A program made the translations under genes and the position numbers. From Janthinobacterium silvisoli (GTDB lineage: Bacteria; Pseudomonadota; Gammaproteobacteria; Burkholderiales; Burkholderiaceae_D): a stretch of DNA of 64,000 bases. The notes under the pieces were generated by a model. That model was not told the DNA's origin and made no database searches. It was given only the letters and a program-made list of their open reading frames with translations. Location: contig NZ_JACHCL010000001.1 in NCBI RefSeq assembly GCF_014200725.1, positions 744,001-808,000 of the forward strand, in the 5' to 3' direction. This document shows, in pieces, positions 28,540 to 38,222 of the stretch. Position 1 is the first letter of the stretch. Each line of letters starts with the position of its first letter.

Positions 28540-28561
28540 AAGCATCTTTTTTGATGCTTTT
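28540..28561 (+). terminator. Hairpin AAGCATC/GATGCTT upstream of yceF
   Basis: 7-bp arms with a T6 loop, followed by TTTA; a possible small terminator. No gene lies immediately before it on the plus strand. Confidence 0.35.
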
Positions 28562-28602
28562 ATTGGCATATTTATCAACGTATTGATTAACTTCGTCATG
28601 CC

Positions 28603-28630
28603 GCCAAGAGCCAATTATACGGCTCTTGGC
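28603..28630. other. 10-bp inverted repeat upstream of yceF
   Basis: GCCAAGAGCC/GGCTCTTGGC, perfect arms around an AT-rich 8-nt loop, in the 233-bp gap between yceD and yceF, which are divergent. It may be an operator or an mRNA leader structure. Confidence 0.4.
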
Positions 28631-28708
28631 CCCGGAACTCCGCTGGAATTCCGATGACGCCGACTATCGCGGACCAGCAACATAACACCGCCCGCCATCA
28701 GCCACCGA

Positions 28709-29317
28709 ATGATACCAACTTCTGCCCCATTGCGCTTGATACTTGCATCGAGCTCCGTCTATCGCAAGGAATTATTATCGCGCTTGCGCCTGCCTTTCGA
28801 GGTGGCCGTGCCCGATCTCGATGAACGGCCCTTGACCGGCGAAAGCCCCAGCGCCACCGCCCTGCGCCTGGCCCAGGCCAAGGCGCAAGCCGTGCTCGAC
28901 CGTTTCCCTGGCAGCCTGGTGATCGGCTCCGACCAGGTCGCCACCCTCGATGGCGCACAAATCGGCAAGCCCGGCAACCACGCCAACGCCCTGCGCCAGC
29001 TGCAAACCATGCGCGGACGGCAAACCATTTTCCATACGGCGCTGTGCCTGCTCGATGGCCGCCAAGCCGCGCCGGTGGTCCAGGTGGAAGATATCCAGAC
29101 CCTGGTCACCGTGCGCGACTTGCCGGACGCCGAACTGGACGCCTATCTGCGCATCGAGCAGCCCTATGACTGCGCCGGCAGCGCCAAGAATGAGGGACTC
29201 GGTATCGCCTTGCTCGAACGCATAGACAGCACCGACCCGACCGCCCTGACCGGCTTGCCGCTGATCGCCCTCACCGGCATGCTGCGCAAGGCTGGCGTGG
29301 CGTTTTTCACCAATTAA
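28709..29317 (+). CDS. yceF: Maf-family nucleotide pyrophosphatase, YceF type
   Basis: 202 residues. ILASSSVYRKELLSRL at the start, GSDQVATLDG in the middle and the DCAGSAKNEGLG loop place it in the YceF subgroup of Maf proteins, reported to hydrolyse 7-methyl-GTP. It is a cytoplasmic house-cleaning enzyme. It is followed at 34 bp by an RsmI-like methylase gene and likely shares its transcript. Confidence 0.92.
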   Translation: MIPTSAPLRLILASSSVYRKELLSRLRLPFEVAVPDLDERPLTGESPSATALRLAQAKAQAVLDRFPGSLVIGSDQVATLDGAQIGKPGNHANALRQLQTMRGRQTIFHTALCLLDGRQAAPVVQVEDIQTLVTVRDLPDAELDAYLRIEQPYDCAGSAKNEGLGIALLERIDSTDPTALTGLPLIALTGMLRKAGVAFFTN

Positions 29318-29351
29318 TTTTACCAATTCATCACCTCAGACAAGAATAATC

Positions 29352-30119
29352 ATGAGCACTAGCGGCACCCTGTACCTGATCCCCAACCACCTGGGCCTGT
29401 CCGACACCGCGGCCGATGGCGCGGCCGACGCGCTGGCGCACATTATTCCCGAGCAGGTGCGCCAGATCACCTCGCAACTCGATTATTTCGTCGCGGAAAA
29501 CGCCAAGACGGCGCGCGCCTTCTTGAAATTGATCGGCGTCAAGCATCCACTGGCGAAAACGCTGCAGGAAATCACTATTTCCGAGCTGAACATCAATACC
29601 CCGGCGCAAGCACTGGCCGGCTTGCTGGCGCCATTGCTGGCCGGGCGCGATGCGGGACTGGTATCGGAAGCGGGCGTGCCGGCCGTGGCCGACCCTGGCG
29701 CCGACCTGGTGCGCCTGGCGCATCAGCACGGCATCAAGGTGCGCCCGCTGGTGGGGCCGTCGTCGATCTTGCTGGCGGTGATGGCCAGCGGCTTGAATGG
29801 CCAGAGTTTTGCCTTCAACGGCTACCTGCCGACTGATGCCACCTTGCGAGCCAAGCGCATCAAGGAGCTGGAAAGCCGCTCGCGGACGGAAAAGCAAACC
29901 CAACTGTTCATCGAAACGCCGTACCGCAACGCCGCCATGCTCGAAGCGCTGGTAGCCCAATGCGCACCATCGACCCTGCTGTGCGTCGCTACCGACCTGA
30001 GCATGGCAACGGAAAGCATCGTGACTTTGAATGCCGGACAATGGAAGAAACAATTGGCAGCAGGCAAGACACCTGACTTCCACAAGAAACCCACGGTGTT
30101 CTTGCTGCTGGGGCAGTAA
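29352..30119 (+). CDS. SAM-dependent methyltransferase of the tetrapyrrole methylase family (RsmI-like)
   Basis: 255 residues. TLYLIPNHLG at the start, GLVSEAGVPAVADPG, and VGPSSILLAVMASGLNGQSFAFNGYLP match the family that includes RsmI, a 16S rRNA ribose methylase. The sequence differs from canonical RsmI at the start, so the precise substrate is open. It follows yceF closely on the same strand. Confidence 0.85.
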   Translation: MSTSGTLYLIPNHLGLSDTAADGAADALAHIIPEQVRQITSQLDYFVAENAKTARAFLKLIGVKHPLAKTLQEITISELNINTPAQALAGLLAPLLAGRDAGLVSEAGVPAVADPGADLVRLAHQHGIKVRPLVGPSSILLAVMASGLNGQSFAFNGYLPTDATLRAKRIKELESRSRTEKQTQLFIETPYRNAAMLEALVAQCAPSTLLCVATDLSMATESIVTLNAGQWKKQLAAGKTPDFHKKPTVFLLLGQ

Positions 30120-30133
30120 TCAGGCTAAAAGGG

Positions 30134-31432
30134 TCAATGGCTGGCGTGCAGTGAAATATCCTGCACATAGCTGTTGACCCACTCATAGGCAGACACCTGG
30201 ATAGTATTGAGGTCGTCTTCCGACAAATGCAATTCGTCGAGCATGGCGCGGGTGGCGGGACCGCCATCGGCCTGCTCCACCTGCTCCACCAGCGCCAGCA
30301 TATGGCCCAGCTCGCCATGCCGGAACAGCAGCGCATCGCTGACCCGGCTATGCACGCGCACACTGCTGACCACCTCACTCATCTGCATGGAAAACAGCGC
30401 GTCCATCAGTGACATGATGCCCACCGTAAAGCCGATATCGGCGTATTGATGCTGGCCGGGCCGCAACTTTTCCGTCATCAATTCCAGCTGCTTGCCGCGT
30501 GTGGTGGCCAGTTGCAGCAAGGGCGAGGCGAATGGGGCGGACGTGCCCGGCTTGACGTACAACAGGATTTGCAGCCAGCGCTGCAGTTGGCGCCGCCCCA
30601 GCAGCATCAATGCCTGGCCCAGCGTATCGATGCGGGCGCCGGCGCTGACGGCCGGCGTATTGACCAGGCGCAGCAGGTTGAGACTGATCATCGCGTCGTG
30701 CTGGATGCAGCGTTCGATATCGCGGTTATCGGCGTCGCTCTGCACCATTTCCAGCAAACGCAAAATAGTCAGTTCGGAGGGCGACATTTTCTTGCCAGCA
30801 AGGATCACCGGACGTGCAAAATAATAGCCCTGGAAAAAATCAAAGCCCAATGCCAGGCATTGCTCGAACTGAACCACCGTTTCCACTTTTTCAGCCAGCA
30901 ATTTTTTGCGCGATAAAGCCAGGGTAGGCACCAACTCGCCCAAGGCTACGTCGGACAACTGGGCAATATCGACCTTGATGACGTCGATCAGGGGCAGCAA
31001 CTGCTGCACGTCACTCGACTCCCCCACCACGTCATCGAGCGCGAAGCGAAAACCGGCCTGGCGCAATTGGCTGATGCGCGCCAGCAATTCAGGCGTCACG
31101 CGTACGGTTTCCAGTATCTCGAGCACGACGCGGTGGTGCGGCAGGAAACGGATGAAGTCGCTCATCAGCGCCACGGCATCGACATTGATAAACGCCAGTT
31201 GCAAGCCCACCACTTGCTCCATACCCAGCTCGGCAGCATGGGCGATCACGGTGGCGGTGGCTTCCACGTCGTCAGCAACCACGGCAGCCTGCTCCTGCGC
31301 CATGCTGCGGAACAGCAATTCATACGCCACCAGGCGCTGCTCACGGTTCAAAATGGGTTGGCGAGCGAGAAAAAAATCGTGCAGCGAAGAAACAGAAGAG
31401 ATGGGGGATGGCAGCGAAGTATGCATGTTCAT
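30134..31432 (-). CDS. EAL and HDOD domain signalling protein (YuxH-like)
   Basis: 432 residues. The first 210 residues form an EAL-like domain (FFLARQPILNREQRLVAYELLFR) in which the EAL triad reads Glu-Leu-Leu and several metal ligands are not evident, so c-di-GMP hydrolysis is doubtful. The C-terminal half is an HDOD domain (ELTILRLLEMVQSD, then IDTLGQALMLLGRRQLQRW). Such proteins are taken as regulators of motility or stress signalling; no partner lies nearby. The start at 31432 is uncertain (31426 also possible). Confidence 0.87.
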   Translation of the reverse strand: MNMHTSLPSPISSVSSLHDFFLARQPILNREQRLVAYELLFRSMAQEQAAVVADDVEATATVIAHAAELGMEQVVGLQLAFINVDAVALMSDFIRFLPHHRVVLEILETVRVTPELLARISQLRQAGFRFALDDVVGESSDVQQLLPLIDVIKVDIAQLSDVALGELVPTLALSRKKLLAEKVETVVQFEQCLALGFDFFQGYYFARPVILAGKKMSPSELTILRLLEMVQSDADNRDIERCIQHDAMISLNLLRLVNTPAVSAGARIDTLGQALMLLGRRQLQRWLQILLYVKPGTSAPFASPLLQLATTRGKQLELMTEKLRPGQHQYADIGFTVGIMSLMDALFSMQMSEVVSSVRVHSRVSDALLFRHGELGHMLALVEQVEQADGGPATRAMLDELHLSEDDLNTIQVSAYEWVNSYVQDISLHASH

Positions 31433-31605
31433 GACTAGCCCAACCACACGACAGGGCCGCGTGAAGGCTGCGGCAAGGCCAGGAACCGGTTGCTCCGGTG
31501 CCTGATTGCAGTATATGCCATCTATTTTTTATGCGGCGTTCTGCAGCGCAACATAAATCGGCCCGCGAGCATGGCGCCCGGGGCCTTTCAGCGATCAGCC
31601 GACAC

Positions 31606-32523
31606 TTAAACGCGGCGCGTGCCCGTATTCCTGATGCCGCCCTTGCCTGTTTCCAGCACAAACTTGGCGCCATCGTCGCGGCCCAGCACCTTGACCAGGT
31701 AAGGCATGACTTCACGCAACATCGGTTCCAGCGTGTACGGCGGGTTCAGGATGAACATGCCGCTACTGTGCAGGCCAAAACCGTCTGGCGATGGGGTATT
31801 GACGGTCAGGGTCACGTGCAGCCATTCGGTGGCTGGCAGCTGCTTGAGCTTATCGGCGAACTGGCGCGACTCCATGCGCTGCAGCACCGGATACCACACG
31901 GCGTAGATGCCCGACGGGAAACGCACCAGCGCGTCAGCCAAGGTGTCCTTGACCTTGCGGTAGTCCATCTTGTCTTCATATGGCGGATCGATCAGCACCA
32001 GCGCGCGGCGCGATGGCGGCGGCAGCAAGGCTTTCAGGCTCTGGAAGCCGTCAGCCTTGGTGATGATGACGCGCTTGCCGCGCACGGTCGAACGCACGCC
32101 GTTCTCTGCGGCATGCGCCTCGACCTTGCGAAAGTTGTCAGCCAAGATCTTGGCATCAGCCGGATGCAGCTCGAACAGGCGCAAACGGTCTTGCTCGCGC
32201 GCCACCTGGTCGGCGCAATACGGCGACCCCGGGTAGTAGCGCATCTTGCCGCTCGGATTCATTTCCTTGATCAGGTTCAGGTACTCGGCCAGCGAGGCCG
32301 GCAAGTCCGTACGGTCCCACAGCGGGGCGATGCCCGTTTCATATTCGGCGTTTTTCGAGGCATAACCACCGTCGAGCGCATACACGCCCGCGCCGGAATG
32401 GGTATCGATATAACTGTAGGCCGTATCTTTTTGATTCAAATACTGCAACAACTGTATCTGTACATAATGTTTCAACACATCGGCGTGATTACCCGCGTGA
32501 AAGGCGTGGCGGTAACTCAACAT
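31606..32523 (-). CDS. rlmJ: 23S rRNA (adenine-2030-N6)-methyltransferase
   Basis: 305 residues from ATG 32523. LSYRHAFHAGNHADVLKH at the start, DTHSGAGVY for SAM binding and the catalytic LIDPPYEDK motif identify RlmJ, which methylates A2030 of 23S rRNA. The ORF continues 48 codons upstream without the family start. It stands alone, divergent from the thioredoxin-like gene. Confidence 0.95.
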   Translation of the reverse strand: MLSYRHAFHAGNHADVLKHYVQIQLLQYLNQKDTAYSYIDTHSGAGVYALDGGYASKNAEYETGIAPLWDRTDLPASLAEYLNLIKEMNPSGKMRYYPGSPYCADQVAREQDRLRLFELHPADAKILADNFRKVEAHAAENGVRSTVRGKRVIITKADGFQSLKALLPPPSRRALVLIDPPYEDKMDYRKVKDTLADALVRFPSGIYAVWYPVLQRMESRQFADKLKQLPATEWLHVTLTVNTPSPDGFGLHSSGMFILNPPYTLEPMLREVMPYLVKVLGRDDGAKFVLETGKGGIRNTGTRRV

Positions 32524-32798
32524 AAGCTGGCTAATTCCATAAAGAAGGTCAAGGTGGGGCTGTGCTTGCAGGGAACAGACTGGAAGAGCAGGCTGCCGGC
32601 CGGGAAAACCACACAGGCTGATGTTAGCAGCGGGCAGATTCAGCACATAATTAGCAGCATTATCCACTAGAAACCGCTGTTATATCAAAAAACACGGCAG
32701 ATAAGCTCCAGGCTGCCTGATGCATCAGGGCAGGACTACGGCTGCCGGGCGCGGTAGAATACGCCCATTCGGCGCCTTTGCCAGCATTTGAACAAACC

Positions 32799-33227
32799 AT
32801 GCATAGCCTGACCCTCACTACCGACAACCGTGGCGACATCGCGGCAACCCTGGCCAGCTCACGCTGGACGGTGGCCTGCCTGTGCGCGCAATGGTGTGGC
32901 ACTTGCGGCACCTACCGCAGCACCTTCGAAGAACTGGCCGCGCGCCATCCCGACAAGACCTTCGTCTGGATCGACATCGAAGACCAGGCCGACGTGGTGG
33001 GTGACCTCGATATCGAGAACTTCCCCACCCTGCTGATCCAGCGGGAGGATAACGTGGCCTTCTTTGGCACGGTGCTGCCCGATGGCGGGTTGGCGCACCG
33101 CATGGTGCAAGCGCAGGCAGCACTGAGCGCCGAAGAGCTGGCAGCATTGTCGCACAGCAGCGCAGAGCGGCGCAGCTGGCAAACTGAAACCAATCTGCGC
33201 ACCTTGCTCGCGGCAGCACTGGCTTAG
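32799..33227 (+). CDS. Thioredoxin-family protein
   Basis: 142 residues from ATG 32799. Redox site WCGTC at about 33-37 and the cis-proline region ENFPTLLI define a thioredoxin fold. No signal peptide, so it is cytoplasmic. Its stop codon overlaps the end of the inverted-repeat element at 33226-33385, suggesting the element inserted at, or formed, the 3' end of the gene. Confidence 0.85.
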   Translation: MHSLTLTTDNRGDIAATLASSRWTVACLCAQWCGTCGTYRSTFEELAARHPDKTFVWIDIEDQADVVGDLDIENFPTLLIQREDNVAFFGTVLPDGGLAHRMVQAQAALSAEELAALSHSSAERRSWQTETNLRTLLAAALA

Positions 33228-33385
33228 AGCCTATCCCAGTAGATGAATACGCCCCCTGCAGGCACCCCTCAGAAGCGGGGACTGTGTTGCTCGTCGTCGC
33301 ATGGCTAGCCATGCGTCCTCCTCACGCCTTGCCCGCGCTCCCGATGAGCTGCCCGCAGAAGACGCTCACTACTGGGATAGGCTCT
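33226..33385. repeat. 160-bp element with 17-bp terminal inverted repeats
   Basis: Ends AGAGCCTATCCCAGTAG and CTACTGGGATAGGCTCT are perfect inverted repeats. A central palindrome GCATGGCTAGCCATGC lies inside. No ORF. It resembles a MITE or a large palindromic intergenic repeat. No clear flanking duplication was seen. Confidence 0.8.
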
Positions 33386-33410
33386 TAAGGCACTGGCTTA
33401 TATTATTGGC

Positions 33411-36400
33411 TTAACCGTCCAGCCAGCGCTCCAGCACGTCTTGCGCCAGCACCGGCTGGCTATATAAATATCCCTGCGCCAGCCTGCAGCCATGGCGCAG
33501 CAGGAACGCCGCCTGCTCCTGGGTTTCCACGCCTTCCGCAATCACCGACAGATGCATGCTCTTGCCCAGCTGAATGATGGCAATCGCGATGGCTTCGTCA
33601 TTCGGGTCGGTCGAAATATCCTTGATGAAGGAGCGGTCGATCTTCAGGGTTTGCACGGGCAACTGCTTCAGGTAAGCCAGCGAAGAATAACCGGTGCCGA
33701 AGTCATCGATGGCCAGGCCCACGCCGATGGCGTGCAAGTCATTGATGAAACCGAGCGCGTCGCCCGTGTTCATGATCACCGATTCCGTCACTTCCAGCTG
33801 CAGCCGCTGCGGCTCGAGCCCTGTTTCGGCCAGGATGTCGGCCACCATGCCGGCCATGCTGCCCCGCTCGAACTGTTTGACGGACAAGTTGACCGCCATC
33901 TTCGGCACGCGCAAGCCTTGTTGCTGCCAGCGCATCATCTGGCGGCACGCTTCGTCCAGCACCCATTTGCCCAGCTGATTGATGAAGCCGCTATCTTCGG
34001 CCAGCGCAATGAAACGGGCCGGCGGCACCAGGCCCAGCTCGGGGTGATTCCAGCGCACCAGCGCCTCGACGCCCACCAGGCGCCCCGTATCGATTTCCAC
34101 TTGCGGCTGGTAATTCAGGAAAATCTCGTGCTTTTCAATCGAGCGGCGCAAGAAGGTTTCCAGGCGCAAGCGCTCCACACCCTCGCCCGTCATCGACGGC
34201 GCATAGAAACGGTAGCCATTGCGCCCGCGCGCCTTGGCCTGGTACATGGCTACGTCGGCATTGCGGATCAGCATATTCAAGTCCAGTGCATCGTCCGGAT
34301 ACAGGCTGATACCGACGCTGCAGGTGACGAACAATTCATGGCCGGCCACCGTGAACGGCTGTTCGAACACAGTCATCAGTTTTTCCGCCACCTGGGTCGC
34401 ACCATACTGGCCATCGATGCGCTCGAGCAGGACGATGAATTCATCGCCGCCCAGGCGCGCCAGGGTATCGCCTTCGCGCAGCCGCGCCGACAGCTGGCAG
34501 GCGACTTTCTGCAGCAATTCGTCGCCGATATGGTGGCCCAGAGTGTCGTTGACGTTTTTAAAGCGGTCGAGGTCGATAAACAAAATGGCCAGCTGTTCCT
34601 GGTCGCGCGCGGCGCGCTGCAGGGCGTGATGCAGGCGGTCGTGGAACAGCAAGCGGTTCGGCAGCGCCGTCAGCGGATCGTGGTGCGCCAGGTGGTCGAG
34701 CTTTTCCTGCGCCTGCTTGACCAGGGTAATATCGCTGAACACGCCCACATAATGGGTGGTGGCCGCGCTGGTGTCGCGCACGGCACTGATGGTCAGCCAT
34801 TCCAGGTAAATCTCGCCATTCTTGCGCCGGTTCCAGATTTCGCCGCGCCAGAAGCCCGAGGTGGACAACTCATCCCACAGCGCCTGGTAAAAGACGGCAT
34901 CGTGGCGCTCGGAACGCGTCAGCGACGAAGGCTGGCCCAGCGCCTCGGCCTCGGTATAACCGGTGATCTGGGTAAACGCGGGATTGACGGCGACGATCAC
35001 GCCATGCGCATCGACCACCATCACGCCATCGGCAATGTGTTCCAGCACGGTGGCCGACAGGCGCAGCTTTTCCTCGGCTTCCTTGCGCGCCGTGATATCG
35101 GCATAGACCCAGATGCTGCCCTCGTTGGGGCGGTGTGGATCGAGCGCACAGCCGCTGACCATGGCCCAGAAATAGCTGCCGTCGCGGCGCTGGTAGTGGC
35201 GCTCTTCACTGAAGTCGCCGCCTTGGGCCAGAATGCGGTACTGGCGTTCGCCTGCCGCCTCGAATTCATAGGGCGAGGGGAAAACGATGGCGGTCGAACA
35301 GCCTGCCATCTCGCCACTGGCATAACCGAATAATTCCTCGCAGCGGCGGTTCAGCGAGACGATGCGGCGGTGCCGCACGAACATCACGCCAAACATCACA
35401 TTGTCGAGAATCGCGCTCTGCTCCGTCAGCAGCGCTTCGATGCGCATCTCATGATGCTTGCGCTGGCTGATGTCGGTGATGATGCCGTCGACCCAGATCA
35501 CGCCCTGCTCGTCGATTTGTGGCTGACCATGCTCGGACACCCAGCGCTCGGCGCCGGACGCATTGAGGATGCGGTATTCCAGCTCATACGGTTGCAGTTC
35601 AGCAACAGCGGCCCTGACGGCATGCCGATGGTTGCGGCGGTCTTCAGGACAGATCAGGTCTACCCAGGCATGGGTGGTGCCGCGCATGAATTGCACCGCC
35701 GTGTAGCCGGCAATATCGACGATGGCCTCGCTGACGAAATCGATGGGGCCGTCCGGGCGGTAACGGAAGACGGCGCCCGGCACCTGCGTGACGATGGTGC
35801 GGAAGCGCTCCTCGCGCTGGCCGACGTCTTCGAACAGCTGCCGGATGGCGGTACGCATGCGTTCGAGCTGATCTGTCAAACGGCCCAGTTCGTCATTGCT
35901 GCCTGACTCCAGGCGGGTATCGAAGTCGCCATGCGACAGGCGATCGGAAAAACGCATCAGCCGGCGCAGCGGCTTGAGCAGGCGCCGGTTCAAAAACAGC
36001 ACGATCAGCGCCATCGACACGGCCAGCTGTGCGCCCAGCACGAAAATATAGGACATCTGCTTTTCACGCAGTTCCTGCTGGCTGCGCGCATCGTCCATCT
36101 CGACGATGACATGGCCGATACGCTCGCCATGCACAAGGATGTCGCGCTCGGCACGGTACAGATTGCCGACAGGGCGCTGCGGCGCCTGCATGCGTATGAA
36201 TTGCGCGTCCGCCTGGCCCAGCACGGTCACTTGCAGCACGGCTCGGTCACGCATCACCGATTCGACCAGCGAATGGGCCGACTCGGCATTCATATTCCAC
36301 AGCGATTCCTGCATGCCCAGTGCCAGGATGTCGGCATTGCGCTGCAAGGATTCGTTCAGGCTGGTACGCGCCGACTGGCGCTCATGCACGCCCACCAGCA

Positions 36401-36551
36401 GGTAGCTGCCGATGATGGCGGGAATGACCAGCCCGCCAAACACCACCAGCAGCAAGGCGCCATAGATGGACGAGACAGACATGGAAGAGACCGACGAGCC
36501 AGGCAAGGCCCCCAGGCGGGTGCGCAAACGACGATACGGAGAATTAGCCAT
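33411..36551 (-). CDS. PAS-PAS-PAS-GGDEF-EAL sensor protein (c-di-GMP turnover)
   Basis: 1046 residues. Membrane helix at about 28-52, a periplasmic sensor region, second helix at about 168-188, HAMP, three PAS/PAC segments (starting near 250, 375 and 500), a GGDEF domain with intact LARLGGDEFIVLL, and an EAL domain with intact VGVEALVRW and DDFGTGYSSLAYL. GGDEF domains make and EAL domains degrade cyclic di-GMP; with both motifs intact the protein could do either. It is transcribed alone. The signal sensed is unknown. Confidence 0.95.
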   Translation of the reverse strand: MANSPYRRLRTRLGALPGSSVSSMSVSSIYGALLLVVFGGLVIPAIIGSYLLVGVHERQSARTSLNESLQRNADILALGMQESLWNMNAESAHSLVESVMRDRAVLQVTVLGQADAQFIRMQAPQRPVGNLYRAERDILVHGERIGHVIVEMDDARSQQELREKQMSYIFVLGAQLAVSMALIVLFLNRRLLKPLRRLMRFSDRLSHGDFDTRLESGSNDELGRLTDQLERMRTAIRQLFEDVGQREERFRTIVTQVPGAVFRYRPDGPIDFVSEAIVDIAGYTAVQFMRGTTHAWVDLICPEDRRNHRHAVRAAVAELQPYELEYRILNASGAERWVSEHGQPQIDEQGVIWVDGIITDISQRKHHEMRIEALLTEQSAILDNVMFGVMFVRHRRIVSLNRRCEELFGYASGEMAGCSTAIVFPSPYEFEAAGERQYRILAQGGDFSEERHYQRRDGSYFWAMVSGCALDPHRPNEGSIWVYADITARKEAEEKLRLSATVLEHIADGVMVVDAHGVIVAVNPAFTQITGYTEAEALGQPSSLTRSERHDAVFYQALWDELSTSGFWRGEIWNRRKNGEIYLEWLTISAVRDTSAATTHYVGVFSDITLVKQAQEKLDHLAHHDPLTALPNRLLFHDRLHHALQRAARDQEQLAILFIDLDRFKNVNDTLGHHIGDELLQKVACQLSARLREGDTLARLGGDEFIVLLERIDGQYGATQVAEKLMTVFEQPFTVAGHELFVTCSVGISLYPDDALDLNMLIRNADVAMYQAKARGRNGYRFYAPSMTGEGVERLRLETFLRRSIEKHEIFLNYQPQVEIDTGRLVGVEALVRWNHPELGLVPPARFIALAEDSGFINQLGKWVLDEACRQMMRWQQQGLRVPKMAVNLSVKQFERGSMAGMVADILAETGLEPQRLQLEVTESVIMNTGDALGFINDLHAIGVGLAIDDFGTGYSSLAYLKQLPVQTLKIDRSFIKDISTDPNDEAIAIAIIQLGKSMHLSVIAEGVETQEQAAFLLRHGCRLAQGYLYSQPVLAQDVLERWLDG

Positions 36552-36789
36552 GAAGGCACAGAGCAGAAAAGATCATGCGGGCGATCATCAAACTTTATAG
36601 GGGAGTGCGCGAGCGGTGGTGGAATGAAACTTTTCCAAAAGCAATTATGCATGGAAAAAGCGCAGGAAGTCACCAATAAACACGCTCGGCGGGACAGTCT
36701 ATGGCATCTGGATAGGCTGAAAAAACCACAGGCCAGCAGAAAAGCGCGCGGCTTGCTATGATCGCGCCACTTTACCAAGAGGAACTACC

Positions 36790-37296
36790 ATGACTTTCTC
36801 CATCTATTCCGCATCCATCCCCGTCTTCAAACAAATCCTGGGTAGCCTGTCGGCCATCCTCGACAAGGCTGAAACGCACGTCCAGGACAAGAAGATCGAT
36901 CCAAACGCCCTGCTGCACTTCCGTTTGTTCCCGGACATGCTGCCTTTCGTGCGCCAGATCCAGATCGCCACCGACTTCGCCAAGGGCGCCGGCGCGCGTC
37001 TGGCCGGCGTGGCCGTGCCGCCATATGAAGACAGCGAGCAAAGCTTCGCCGAACTGAAAGCGCGCATCGCGAAAACCATCGCCTTTTTGGAAAGCCTGCC
37101 GCAAGCCGACATCGACGGCAGCGAAACGCGCGCCATCACCACCGGCAGCGGTGAAAAGACCAAACACTTCACGGGCCAGACCTATCTGTTCCACTACGCC
37201 CTGCCGCACTTCTTCTTCCACGCCACCACCGCGTATGACATCCTGCGTCATAACGGTATCGAAGTCGGCAAGAAAGATTTCATCGGTAGCTTCTGA
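36790..37296 (+). CDS. DUF1993 family protein
   Basis: 168 residues. The start YSASIPVFKQILGSLSAILDKAE and the end FFFHATTAYDILRHNGIEVGKKDFIG match DUF1993, a DinB-like four-helix family without known activity. AGGA lies 6-7 nt before the ATG. It is isolated, between the GGDEF-EAL gene (divergent) and an inverted-repeat element. Confidence 0.88.
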   Translation: MTFSIYSASIPVFKQILGSLSAILDKAETHVQDKKIDPNALLHFRLFPDMLPFVRQIQIATDFAKGAGARLAGVAVPPYEDSEQSFAELKARIAKTIAFLESLPQADIDGSETRAITTGSGEKTKHFTGQTYLFHYALPHFFFHATTAYDILRHNGIEVGKKDFIGSF

Positions 37297-37299
37297 GAC

Positions 37300-37413
37300 G
37301 CATAAGCAAATCTACTGCACGGCGCGCTTTGCGGCCTGCGATGCTCACCATACTAGAGTATGGTTGCGCTTCTTAGCCACAAATCATCGCCGCTCGCGAC
37401 GATTTGCTTAAGC
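37300..37413. repeat. 114-bp element with imperfect 13-bp terminal inverted repeats
   Basis: GCATAAGCAAATC and GATTTGCTTAAGC are inverted repeats with one mismatch. Inside is the palindrome CCATACT-AG-AGTATGG. It starts 4 bp after the DUF1993 stop. The layout (terminal repeats plus a central palindrome with CTAG) is like that of the element at 33226. A further hairpin GATGCAACA/TGTTGCATC follows at 37417-37445. Confidence 0.65.
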
Positions 37414-37456
37414 GTTGATGCAACAGGGAAGGTTCTTGTTGCATCGCCTTCTTAGT

Positions 37457-37645
37457 TTAGTTTCTGCGCGGGTAACCCTGAGCCAATATCCTCACCCACA
37501 CCACTTCCTTCTCTTCCGCCGTCATCGAGACCCAGTGGGCCACTTCCGAGACGGTGCGGCCGCAGCCGCGGCAGATTTCGTCGAACGTGGTCGAGCAAAC
37601 GGCCACGCACGGCGTGTCGGGCCGCAGCGGCAGGTCATCGGCCAT
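37457..37645 (-). CDS. DUF1289 family protein, 62 aa
   Basis: Cys-rich: PCVAVCSTTFDEICRGCGRTVSEVAHW is the DUF1289 pattern, with four cysteines that may bind a metal or cluster. Function unknown. The start overlaps the end of the DUF1415 gene by 11 bp, so the two are co-translated. Confidence 0.88.
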   Translation of the reverse strand: MADDLPLRPDTPCVAVCSTTFDEICRGCGRTVSEVAHWVSMTAEEKEVVWVRILAQGYPRRN

Positions 37646-38222
37646 CGTGCGTCACCTTCGGTATGCCGAGTTTTTCCCAGCCATCGAGGCCCAGTTTTTC
37701 CAAGGTGGCGATATTTTTATCGAAAATTTCGGACGCTTCCGGGAAAGCCTCCACCGCGCGTTCGATGCTGTCTTCGCGCAGCAGGTGCAAGGTGGGATAC
37801 GGCGAGCGGTTGGTGTAGTTGCTGATGTCGTCTTCAAACGTTTCGGCAAACTGATAATCCGGGTGGAAACTGGCGACCTGCAGCTCGCCTTCCAGGTGCA
37901 TGTCTTCCACGGCTGCGTCGGCCACATCGAGAAATTCGTTGTAGTCGAGGAAATCGTTCAGCGCGTACGGGTGGATCAGCAGAGTCGTGTCGATCTGCTC
38001 CGGGTCCGTATCGGCCAAGGTTTGCAGCTCGTCCATCAGCATCGCCAGCAAATCTTCGGGATTGCTGGAGTCACACACCACGTAGCGTATCTGTTTCTTG
38101 ACGTGCACAGCCTTGGCGAACGGGCACAGGTTCAGGCCGATCACGGCCTTTTCCATCCAGGCGACGGTATTGGCGATGATCAGGGCATGGTCGTCGTCGT
38201 GGCGCGGCGGGGTATTCATCAT
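37635..38222 (-). CDS. DUF1415 family protein
   Basis: 195 residues from ATG 38222, which has AGGA 8 nt upstream (ATG 38219 is also possible). WMEKAVIGLNLCPFAKAVH and HPYALNDFLDYNEFLD are typical of DUF1415, a family of unknown role. It forms an operon with the DUF1289 gene. Confidence 0.88.
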   Translation of the reverse strand: MMNTPPRHDDDHALIIANTVAWMEKAVIGLNLCPFAKAVHVKKQIRYVVCDSSNPEDLLAMLMDELQTLADTDPEQIDTTLLIHPYALNDFLDYNEFLDVADAAVEDMHLEGELQVASFHPDYQFAETFEDDISNYTNRSPYPTLHLLREDSIERAVEAFPEASEIFDKNIATLEKLGLDGWEKLGIPKVTHDGR

